Source of the DNA: JAPKZH01 sp964537875
GTDB taxonomy: Bacteria; Acidobacteriota; Aminicenantia; Aminicenantales; UBA4085
DNA: 20,488 nucleotides
Direction: 5' to 3'
Assembly: GCA_964537875.1 (NCBI GenBank)
Contig: CAZIDN010000065.1
Span: forward strand, 1-20,488
The notes beneath the pieces are model-generated. The model ran no database searches. It saw nothing but the letters and a program-made list of their open reading frames with translations, and was not told where the DNA came from. Position numbers and translations under genes: made by a program. Below are positions 14,490 to 20,488 of the stretch, one piece after another (position 1 is the stretch's first letter; every line of letters begins with the position of its first letter).

Positions 14490-14644
14490 GATCAACTCCT
14501 TTTCCCGGAATTTTTTTGAAGGTTTCCAGTCCGTACCTGGTGTCAGCCAAGCCCAGCCGATCTCTTCCTCGCCGTGTTTGACCCGCGCCCAGTCTCTCTC
14601 ATCTTGAGCAGCGCATCAATCCTGGTTTTTTCCGTGATCCGCAT
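14490..14644 (-). pseudogene. Possible frameshifted N-terminal part of the PAS gene, or a 33-residue peptide gene
   Basis: A strong AAGGAGGAG lies 3 bases before an ATG at 14644 that opens a 33-codon frame (MRITEKTRIDALLK...), ending with TGA at 14543-14545 in low-complexity, basic residues. The frame of the PAS gene is open upstream of its ATG from 14615 to 14490 and there encodes a protein-like stretch, DWARVKHGEEEIGWAWL, with no usable start codon. One indel between 14546 and 14615 would join the head to this stretch and into PAS. This may be a real frameshift, a sequencing or assembly error, or two unrelated frames. Confidence 0.3.
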
Positions 14645-14694
14645 GGTCTCCTCCTTCCCCGGGGACATCCGCCCTCATGGGCAATCCTGAACGC

Positions 14695-15420
14695 TTAGAA
14701 TTTGATGCCCAGCATGAACACCATCAGCCGGGATTTCGACAAGAACTTCTCTGCCCCGGTCACAAGGGTTTCATAGTCTCCGGGTTTTTCCTCCAACTCG
14801 GCCATTCCCATATGATACCGCCCTTCGATAAAAAAGTTGATGCCGCCCAGGGGGAGCGAGGCCCCCGCCCCCAAACCCAAACCGTAATCAAGCGGCTTCA
14901 GGTTCTTTTTAATATCTTCGGTTCCCGAGCTGTCGATGACGGACTTATTTTCAGTGGCATTATAGGTCATATTGGCCGAGACCAGGCCCCCCATGACCTT
15001 GAATCCTCCCAAGGCGCTTCGCGCCGTTCCATATTGAGAAGCCTCCGGCACCTCGGCCTTTTCAAGCTCTTTTTGGATGACGGGCTCCTTCTCGACGACA
15101 GGTTCTTTCCGTTCGGGAGCTTTCACGGCCGGCTCGCCGGGTTTCCCTCCTGAGACGATGTCGACGACGCTCTGGCTGATATAGCCGAATATGGCCTTGC
15201 CCTGATCATCCTTCACGGTGATTTCAAACCAATCGCCCAGCTTCTGGGAGGCTTCCAGGAGCGTGCCGGACCTCAGCTGTTTGATGACCGGCGCATTCAT
15301 GTCCGGCTCGGAGCGGACGTTGGCCAATTGGACCTTGATTTTAAGAATATATATTTCCTGGGCATAGAGCCCGCAAAAAACTGCGCACAGAATCATTCCG
15401 GCGACCAGCATTTTTTTCAT
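14695..15420 (-). CDS. Exported SH3-domain protein with a beta-barrel-like C-terminus
   Basis: A 241-residue protein. The signal peptide (MKKMLVAGMILCAVFCGLYA) has a likely cleavage after residue 20. Residues ~27-90 look like a bacterial SH3 domain (ANVRSEPDMNAPVIKQLRSGT, WFEITVKD, FGYISQSVV). A Glu/Lys/Pro-rich linker (~95-125) leads to ~110 residues with alternating outer-membrane-protein pattern (GLGLGAGASLPLGGINFFIEGRYHMG) ending in LGIKF. The SH3 part may bind the cell wall and the rest may insert in the outer membrane. GGAGG lies 5 bases before the ATG. It follows purA by 33 bases, probably in one transcript. Confidence 0.75.
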   Translation of the reverse strand: MKKMLVAGMILCAVFCGLYAQEIYILKIKVQLANVRSEPDMNAPVIKQLRSGTLLEASQKLGDWFEITVKDDQGKAIFGYISQSVVDIVSGGKPGEPAVKAPERKEPVVEKEPVIQKELEKAEVPEASQYGTARSALGGFKVMGGLVSANMTYNATENKSVIDSSGTEDIKKNLKPLDYGLGLGAGASLPLGGINFFIEGRYHMGMAELEEKPGDYETLVTGAEKFLSKSRLMVFMLGIKF

Positions 15421-15453
15421 GCGTTCCTCCGCTTATGGGCGATCATTTTTTGT

Positions 15454-16788
15454 TCATGCCGGCAAGCGAAGACATTCCTTGATAGCGTCGAGGTTCAGCA
15501 GACCCTTCAGCCGCCGCCGGTCAAGAATCGTGTCTTCCCGCTCGACTCCCGTCGAGATGATGACGGCCCTGGCCTCGACGAGGTCCTCGATCAACTTGAG
15601 GTAATCCTTGAAAGCCCGGGGAAGGTCGGCAAATTCCCGCGCGCCGTGAACGGGCTGTTTCCAGCCGGGGACATTTTTATACTGAGGAACCACTTTTTCC
15701 AGGACCCATGGCTCCGGCGGAAAACTCCGGAGAAGACTTCCTTTATATTTATACCCCGTCGAGATGCGGACCTCCTCCAGCCCATCCAGGATGTCGGGCT
15801 TGGTCAGGACGATTTTGTCGATGCCGTTGACCCGGCAGGCGTAGGAAACCGCCAAGACATCAAACCAGCCGCAGCGCCGCGGCCGCCCGGTCGTCGCCCC
15901 GAATTCATCACCCCGCCTGGCGATGATCTTTCCCGTCTCATCGAAGATTTCCGTGGGAAAAGGCCCGGACCCGACCCGCGTCGTATAGGCTTTCGTCACA
16001 CCGAGCACGGCATCGAGCTTGGAAGGGCCGATCCCCAGGCCCGTGCAGACCCCGCCCGCCGTGGAATTGGAGGACGTCACGAAGGGATACGTGCCGTGAT
16101 CGATGTCCAGGAGGGCGCCCTGGGCGCCTTCAAACAGGATCGATTTCCCTTCCCTCATTTTTTGATCGAGGAGGAGGGACACATCTTGGATATATTTTTT
16201 CAATCGCTTGGCATAGGCCGCATACTCGTCATAAATCACCTGAGCATCAAACGACGGCAGCCCCTGGCGCGTGCAATACGAATTCTTTTCTTCGACGTTC
16301 TCCCGGATCTTTTCTTTAAGGACCACGAGGTCGAGCAGGTCCCCGGCCCGGATCCCCCGCCGCGCCGCCTTGTCCTCATAGGCGGGTCCGATGCCCCGGC
16401 AGGTCGTCCCGATTTTCTTAGCGCCCCTCTGCTCCTCGCAGAATTTTTCGACAAGGCCGTGATAGGGCAGGATGAGATGGGTATTCTTGCTGATGGCGAT
16501 GTTTTCATCCCGGATGTCGACCCGCTTTTTGAGAGCGGCCAGCTCCTCCAGGAAGGCTCTGGGGTCCAGAACGACCCCGTTGCCGATGACGCACAATGTC
16601 CCGGGGTGCAAAATGCCCGAGGGGATCAGGTGGAGGACGATCTTTTTCCCTTGGACATAGACCGTGTGGCCGGCATTGTGCCCGCCCTGGTAGCGGGCGA
16701 CGACATCAAACGACGGGGTCAGAAGGTCGACGATCTTGCCTTTCCCTTCGTCTCCCCACTGTGTGCCCAGAAGGACGATATTGGCCAT
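15454..16788 (-). CDS. purA: Adenylosuccinate synthetase
   Basis: A 444-residue enzyme joining IMP and aspartate with GTP in AMP biosynthesis. Signatures: GTQWGDEGKGK (8-18) with catalytic Asp13, GGHNAGH with His41, GTTCRGIGPAYEDK, FEGAQGALLDIDHGTYPFV, TRVGSGPFPTE and TGRPRRCGWFD. The length is slightly above the usual ~430. The ATG at 16788 fits MANIVLLG and has GAGGAG just upstream; a TTG five codons earlier would overlap the porin stop and is less likely. It sits 11 bases after the porin gene. Confidence 0.96.
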   Translation of the reverse strand: MANIVLLGTQWGDEGKGKIVDLLTPSFDVVARYQGGHNAGHTVYVQGKKIVLHLIPSGILHPGTLCVIGNGVVLDPRAFLEELAALKKRVDIRDENIAISKNTHLILPYHGLVEKFCEEQRGAKKIGTTCRGIGPAYEDKAARRGIRAGDLLDLVVLKEKIRENVEEKNSYCTRQGLPSFDAQVIYDEYAAYAKRLKKYIQDVSLLLDQKMREGKSILFEGAQGALLDIDHGTYPFVTSSNSTAGGVCTGLGIGPSKLDAVLGVTKAYTTRVGSGPFPTEIFDETGKIIARRGDEFGATTGRPRRCGWFDVLAVSYACRVNGIDKIVLTKPDILDGLEEVRISTGYKYKGSLLRSFPPEPWVLEKVVPQYKNVPGWKQPVHGAREFADLPRAFKDYLKLIEDLVEARAVIISTGVEREDTILDRRRLKGLLNLDAIKECLRLPA

Positions 16789-16799
16789 GGAGCTCCTCG

Positions 16800-17813
16800 T
16801 CAAAAATGGACGGCGACCTGAGCCCGGAAGATGTTATCTTGGAGCTCGAGGTTTTTTTCGCGGTTCACGTCATATTCGACCTTCAGCAGAAAATTCTGAT
16901 GCGGCGAATAGACAAGGCCGAACGCCCACCGGCTGTGGTCGCTGAACATCCCCAGCCCGGACTGGAGGGGAGACGCAAATCCGGGGCCGTGAAAAGCGTC
17001 TTCATATCTCGATTTTTCATAGGCCACGACAGGGCTGAGATTGCCGAGGTTGAGCCAGAGCTGGACGAAAAAGCCTTCCGCCTTTCCGCGCGAAAACGGG
17101 GCCGGGTTGTCCGCGAGAGCCCGGGAATATTCGGCCTTGATGTTGAAGTTCGTGGCGGTCCACGTCGCGTCCAGGCCTTGGAGGGAGAGGTTCCGCTCGT
17201 CGGTGTCATCGTATTTTCCCTTGTAATAAGAGACGCCGATTTCCAGGCTCTGGCTTGGGGTAAATCCGAGCCTGACACCCTTGCCCTTGTCGCTGTTATT
17301 GTCCTTGAACTGCTGTCCGGCGCGCAGGTTTTCGCCCTCGGCCAGACCATTCCCCATATAGGCCGCATACTGGAGAAAGCCGATCTTTCCCTCAACGAGG
17401 ACTCCGAGGTCCCTCCAGCTCGAAGGGAAAAATTCTCCGACCGGGTAAGGACTCTCGACCAGGCTGGTCTGGAAGGCCCGTCCGGAGGCATTGTACTTCC
17501 CAAACGGAACGAGATACAGGCCCAGCTTCAGCTGGAAGGCCTCCGAGGCCGTAAATCCCGCCCAGGCCTGCTCGATCTCCGGCCTCATCGCTTCTTTCGT
17601 CTGGACTTCCAGGGCATAGGAAAATTGAGGAGTCCATTCGCCGGAAAAAATGAGCCCCGCCCTTATGTTCTCAGTACTGCCATGGGCATACGAGCTCTGT
17701 TTCTGGCCCTTGAGGAAATCCATGGAAAAATACCCGTTCATAAGGACCTGGCCAAAAGCGGTTCCACCCGCGACAATCCCGATGATGAACAAGACCGCCA
17801 GTCGTTTGATCAT
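16800..17813 (-). CDS. Outer-membrane porin, OprP/OprO-like
   Basis: A 337-residue protein with a signal peptide (~1-21, MIKRLAVLFIIGIVAGGTAFG). The mature part has alternating polar and aromatic strands (FSYALEVQTKEAM, FQLKLGLYLVPFGKYN, LEIGVSYYKGKYDD) and ends in VAVHF, the terminal phenylalanine used for outer-membrane insertion. The pattern resembles phosphate-selective porins, but the pore's substrate cannot be assigned. The ATG overlaps the stop of the upstream oxidoreductase gene by 4 bases (ATGA), a surprisingly tight coupling for an outer-membrane protein and a cytosolic flavoprotein. Confidence 0.75.
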   Translation of the reverse strand: MIKRLAVLFIIGIVAGGTAFGQVLMNGYFSMDFLKGQKQSSYAHGSTENIRAGLIFSGEWTPQFSYALEVQTKEAMRPEIEQAWAGFTASEAFQLKLGLYLVPFGKYNASGRAFQTSLVESPYPVGEFFPSSWRDLGVLVEGKIGFLQYAAYMGNGLAEGENLRAGQQFKDNNSDKGKGVRLGFTPSQSLEIGVSYYKGKYDDTDERNLSLQGLDATWTATNFNIKAEYSRALADNPAPFSRGKAEGFFVQLWLNLGNLSPVVAYEKSRYEDAFHGPGFASPLQSGLGMFSDHSRWAFGLVYSPHQNFLLKVEYDVNREKNLELQDNIFRAQVAVHF

Positions 17814-19012
17814 AGAATTGAAAAATCGAAATCATCTTCAAGGAGGGACTGTTTCCACCGTTCCACATTCAGCTTCTGGGTCACGGCCCGGGAAATGCCG
17901 TTGACGCCGTTTTTGGTCCCCATCCAGATCGCCCCGATCAGGATGCCGTCTTGAAGGACGATCTTCTTATAGATTCCTTCTTCCTTGTTTTCGCGCCGGA
18001 CCTCCTCGAACCCGCCGCCCTCAGGATTGACCAGGCCGACGGAAGTGACCAAGAGCCCGACGACCTTCAGCGTGTTCGAGGGTATCGTTCCTTCGTATTT
18101 TTTCCTCTGGCCGAGCATGTTGGCCGCGACCAGCCGGGCTTGCTCGAATGAGGCGGGGATGATTCCATAGATCCTGCCGTTATGCTGGATGCCGTCTCCG
18201 GCTGCGTAAATGCGAGGCTGTCCGGCTTCCAGGAACTCGTTGACGACGACCCCGCGGTCAACCGCCAGCCCGGCCTCCTTGACGATTCCCACATTCGGCC
18301 TGACGCCGGCCGCCACGATGGCCATATCGGCGGAGAGCTCTTCGCCGTTCTTGAATCGCAGGCCGCGGATTTCATCCGACCCCAGGATCTCGTCCGTGGC
18401 CACGTTGAGGCGGACCCTGATCCCGCATTTCTCGATCTCGGTTCGCAGGAGGGCAGCTCCCTGAGGGTCCAGCTGGCGCGGAAGAAGATAGGGGAAAAAT
18501 TCGACGACCTCGACGTCCGCTCCCCGGGCCTTGGCGGCGCGGGCGATTTCCAGGCCTAACAGCCCGCCGCCGATCACAACCAGCCGCGGGTGCGATTTCA
18601 TATAGTCCAGAATGTTCAGGGCATCGCTCAGGGTCCTCAGCGTGAATATGCCTTTCTTGTCGGCGCCCTTGATCGGGGGTAGGAAGGCCGAAGCTCCGTT
18701 GGCCAACAGGAGAAGGTCGTAGGTCAGGCGCTGTCCATTCTCGATTTCGACTTCCTGGGAATCGGGGACGATTTTTTTGACAGGCGTGCCCAGGCGGAGC
18801 TGGATTTGCTCCTGGCTGTACCAGACGCCGGGAAAAGCGAACATCCTCTCAAAGGGCAGGTTCCCGGCCATGAACTCGATCAGATTCGGCCGCGGATAAT
18901 AGATAACCTGTTCCTCGGCAAAGATCTCGATCTCCGCCCGCCTGTCCAATTCCCGCAGCGTTTTCGCCGCCATCGTTCCGGCCAACCCGTTTCCGACGAT
19001 GATGATCTTCAC
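17810..19012 (-). CDS. NADH:rubredoxin oxidoreductase-like FAD protein
   Basis: A 400-residue pyridine-nucleotide disulfide oxidoreductase-fold flavoprotein. The FAD Rossmann motif is GNGLAG (7-12), the NAD motif GGGLLG (148-153), and the second FAD motif AAGDG (270-274). It lacks a CX4C redox disulfide, like rubredoxin and nitrite reductase-type FAD reductases. The rubredoxin gene 25 bases upstream makes NAD(P)H:rubredoxin reductase the best guess, feeding electrons to rubrerythrin-type peroxidases. The C-terminal ~100 residues resemble the C-terminal domain of this family. GTG at 19012 is used as the start; a longer frame to 19171 overlaps rubredoxin and is not protein-like. The ribosome binding site is weak. 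Confidence 0.85.
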   Translation of the reverse strand: MKIIIVGNGLAGTMAAKTLRELDRRAEIEIFAEEQVIYYPRPNLIEFMAGNLPFERMFAFPGVWYSQEQIQLRLGTPVKKIVPDSQEVEIENGQRLTYDLLLLANGASAFLPPIKGADKKGIFTLRTLSDALNILDYMKSHPRLVVIGGGLLGLEIARAAKARGADVEVVEFFPYLLPRQLDPQGAALLRTEIEKCGIRVRLNVATDEILGSDEIRGLRFKNGEELSADMAIVAAGVRPNVGIVKEAGLAVDRGVVVNEFLEAGQPRIYAAGDGIQHNGRIYGIIPASFEQARLVAANMLGQRKKYEGTIPSNTLKVVGLLVTSVGLVNPEGGGFEEVRRENKEEGIYKKIVLQDGILIGAIWMGTKNGVNGISRAVTQKLNVERWKQSLLEDDFDFSIL

Positions 19013-19037
19013 GACGAGCCTCTCAGGATCAGCCGCC

Positions 19038-19202
19038 TCAGGCGGACATCTTCTGGAAAAACTCTTTTCCGACTCCGCACTGCGGGCAGACCCAGTCTTC
19101 CGGCAGGTCTTCGAAGGCTGTCCCCGGAGGGACCCCGTTTTCCGGGTCGCCGACGGCCGGATCATAGACATAGCCGCAAGCCGTGCATTCCCATTTTTCC
19201 AT
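19038..19202 (-). CDS. Rubredoxin
   Basis: A 54-residue single-iron electron carrier. Iron is held by CX2C at Cys6/Cys9 (ECTACGYVYDP) and Cys39/Cys42 (WVCPQCGVGKEFF). The family sequence between them, DPENGVPPGTAFEDLPEDW, is intact. A perfect AAGGAGG lies 6 bases before the ATG. It is between a diiron protein and the rubredoxin reductase-like gene, so the operon encodes a source, carrier and acceptor of electrons for peroxide reduction. Confidence 0.96.
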   Translation of the reverse strand: MEKWECTACGYVYDPAVGDPENGVPPGTAFEDLPEDWVCPQCGVGKEFFQKMSA

Positions 19203-19235
19203 CTGAATCCTCCTTCCCTTGAGAAAATGCTCCGG

Positions 19236-19712
19236 TCAATCTTCCTGCAGGATAGTGGTCTCGTATTCTTTTTCCAGCTTGAGCTTATGCGACTTCTCCT
19301 GTTGGATCAAGAATTCGAAAAGACGCTTCTGCTCAGGAAGCGGGCATTCGCCAAGGAGCCGGGTGTAAAGCTCGACCGCCTTGGCCTCTTTTTTGGCCGC
19401 AAAAATGAGCAGGTCTTGGAGGCTGCTCCCCTCGTCCAGCGGTCCCTCGATCAGGTAATCGCTGATCCGGAGGTCCTCGATCTCGCCGGTCGGCAGGGGA
19501 ACGACCTTCCCTGCGGCGAGGTCCTCGAGAAGCTTTTTATGATTTTGTTCTTCCGATTGAAGCTCGAGGAGCATGGTTTTCAGGCCCGGGGTCTTTGTTT
19601 TGCGGGCCATTTCGCCGTAGCCCTTGGCCGCTTCGATCTCGCCCTGGATGGCAAATTGAAGCACGTCATGGACTGTCTGACACGTCACAGTCTTTTTTCT
19701 TCCGCCAGCCAT
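19236..19712 (-). CDS. Rubrerythrin-like ferritin-fold diiron protein
   Basis: A 158-residue four-helix protein with two Glu/ExxH repeats: Glu25 with Glu55-x-x-His58 (SEEQNH) and Glu109 with Glu139-x-x-His142 (QQEKSH). It has no rubredoxin domain. Its layout parallels the 169-residue protein at 4286-4795, so the two are probably distant paralogues. A peroxidase or iron-binding role that accepts electrons from the adjacent rubredoxin is inferred. AGGAGG lies 7 bases before the ATG. It is the first gene of the rubredoxin operon, 33 bases upstream of rubredoxin. Confidence 0.82.
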   Translation of the reverse strand: MAGGRKKTVTCQTVHDVLQFAIQGEIEAAKGYGEMARKTKTPGLKTMLLELQSEEQNHKKLLEDLAAGKVVPLPTGEIEDLRISDYLIEGPLDEGSSLQDLLIFAAKKEAKAVELYTRLLGECPLPEQKRLFEFLIQQEKSHKLKLEKEYETTILQED

Positions 19713-19787
19713 GAAAAATCCTCCTGGTCATCATAACGATAAAGAACAGACGCTGAGGCTTGAGACGATCCTGCAGACGAAACCATA

Positions 19788-19815
19788 ATTATAGCGAAAT
19801 CGCCGAGCAAGTCAA
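19788..19815 (-). promoter_or_regulatory. Strong sigma-70-type promoter for the diiron-rubredoxin-reductase operon
   Basis: On the minus strand, TTGACT (19815-19810, five of six) and a perfect TATAAT (19793-19788) are separated by 16 bases. The -35 box overlaps the stop codon of mutM. The predicted start near 19781 leaves a leader of about 68 bases. The -10 is part of the small palindrome ATAATTAT, but no full repressor site could be shown. Confidence 0.7.
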
Positions 19816-20488
19816 TTTGCCCGTTTCCGCTGGCAGCGGGGACAGAACGAGCTCGTTCGCCCTCCGATCTTCAGGCGCCCGATTTTCGCCCCGCATCGAA
19901 GGCAGGGCAAAGAGGCCCTGCCGTAGACTCGGTGCTCCTGCTGAAAAAGGCCCTCGGCGCCGTCGGCATCCTGAAAATCACGAATCGACGACCCGCCCGC
20001 GGCGATAGCCCGCCGAAGCACATGCCGCATGGCGGTCCACAGTTTTTCTTTCTGCTTCCTTGTCAGGGAAACGGCCGGCGTCAAAGGATGCAGGCCGGCT
20101 TCAAAGAGCATCTCGTCGGCATAGATGTTGCCGATTCCCGCTAAAAATGTCTGGTTTAGGAGCAGGCTTTTCAACCGCCCTTTTCGGCCTTGGAAGAGAT
20201 GGACGAAAGACTCGAGGTCCAGGTCGAGCGGCTCGGGTCCGAGACTGCGGAGTTCCCGGCATTCCAGCGGATCCGAAGCTTCGAGACAGCGCAGATATCC
20301 GAATTTGCGCACGTCCCGGAAACGAAGCTCATGGGTCCGGCCCCGGAAAGAAACGACGAGATGGGTATGCTCGTCTCGCGGAGTTTGGCGCGATGTCCAA
20401 AGCAGCCGTCCGGTCATCTTGAGATGGAAAATCAAATACAGCCGGTCCTGACATTCGACGAGGATCATCTTTCCCCGGCGGCGGACGG
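19812..20488 (-). CDS. mutM: Formamidopyrimidine-DNA glycosylase (Fpg/MutM), C-terminal part
   Basis: The gene runs off the right edge; the frame is open to the last base, where VRRRGK precedes MILVEC, matching the interior 'RRRGKYL' segment of the family. The N-terminal catalytic Pro-Glu is therefore outside the window. Visible are the helix-two-turn-helix region LLNQTFLAGIGNIYADEMLFEAGLHP and a C-terminal zinc finger with CX2C pairs (PCLRCG and FCPRCQ). The enzyme excises oxidised purines such as 8-oxoguanine. Together with nth it gives the window two oxidative-damage glycosylases. Its stop codon overlaps the -35 box of the next operon. Confidence 0.95.
   Translation of the reverse strand, partial: VRRRGKMILVECQDRLYLIFHLKMTGRLLWTSRQTPRDEHTHLVVSFRGRTHELRFRDVRKFGYLRCLEASDPLECRELRSLGPEPLDLDLESFVHLFQGRKGRLKSLLLNQTFLAGIGNIYADEMLFEAGLHPLTPAVSLTRKQKEKLWTAMRHVLRRAIAAGGSSIRDFQDADGAEGLFQQEHRVYGRASLPCLRCGAKIGRLKIGGRTSSFCPRCQRKRAN

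Noticed and set aside
15328..17954. Two long plus-strand frames (497 and 452 codons)
   Set aside because: Both are antisense to purA and the porin/flavoprotein genes and show no recognisable motif.
19781..19800. PerR-like operator at the promoter of the diiron-rubredoxin operon
   Set aside because: Only the left half resembles the TTATAAT half-site; the right half does not match, so the similarity is explained by the -10 box.
1..20488. tRNA, rRNA, CRISPR array, insertion sequence or phage genes
   Set aside because: Reading both strands showed no tRNA-like clover leaf, spaced repeats, transposase or integrase motifs.

Overview
The window reads as a stretch of chromosome from an anaerobic, Gram-negative-type bacterium. 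The anaerobic signs are a coenzyme-B12-dependent ribonucleotide reductase, a 2-oxoacid:ferredoxin oxidoreductase, and rubrerythrin, rubredoxin and rubredoxin reductase in place of catalase or superoxide dismutase. The outer-membrane sign is two proteins with signal peptides and beta-barrel-like C-termini ending in phenylalanine. No 16S or other phylogenetic marker is present. The gene mix would suit an uncultured anaerobic lineage such as Aminicenantes or a relative, but that is a guess. Almost everything lies on the minus strand; only the first ~2 kb (an ABC-2 type permease after the tail of an upstream gene) is on the plus strand, and that part also looks richer in A+T.

Layout, left to right: the ABC-2 permease ends at a bidirectional hairpin facing archease. 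Then, all on the minus strand and transcribed from right to left: korA-korB (2-oxoacid oxidoreductase), an Nfu-type scaffold, an IscS-like protein, IscU with an extra Cys-rich tail, nadA, rubrerythrin, a rubrerythrin-like diiron protein, nth, the AmmeMemoRadiSam radical SAM enzyme and archease. A 451-base gap with a strong hairpin element and a korAB promoter separates this run from a second minus-strand set: a thiamine-binding MTH1187-family protein plus nrdJ. Further right are a PAS-domain protein with a possibly broken head, an SH3/outer-membrane protein, purA, a porin, an NADH:rubredoxin-type oxidoreductase, rubredoxin, another diiron protein, and the C-terminal part of mutM running off the right edge.

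Two functional themes stand out. One is iron-sulfur assembly: nfu-iscS-iscU sits between korAB and nadA, both of which encode 4Fe-4S enzymes. The other is oxygen and peroxide defence: the rubredoxin reductase, rubredoxin and three ferritin-like diiron proteins could form an NADH-driven peroxide-reducing chain.

The most notable observation is that the IscS-like protein lacks the lysine that holds PLP (Gln202, preceded by Asp201 instead of His) and also the PLP-contacting Gln (Ala179), while keeping the active-site Cys325. It closely resembles the unusual IscS of Archaeoglobus fulgidus, and its partner IscU carries eleven cysteines in its last 53 residues. This suggests a non-canonical Fe-S assembly unit that does not take sulfur from cysteine by PLP chemistry.
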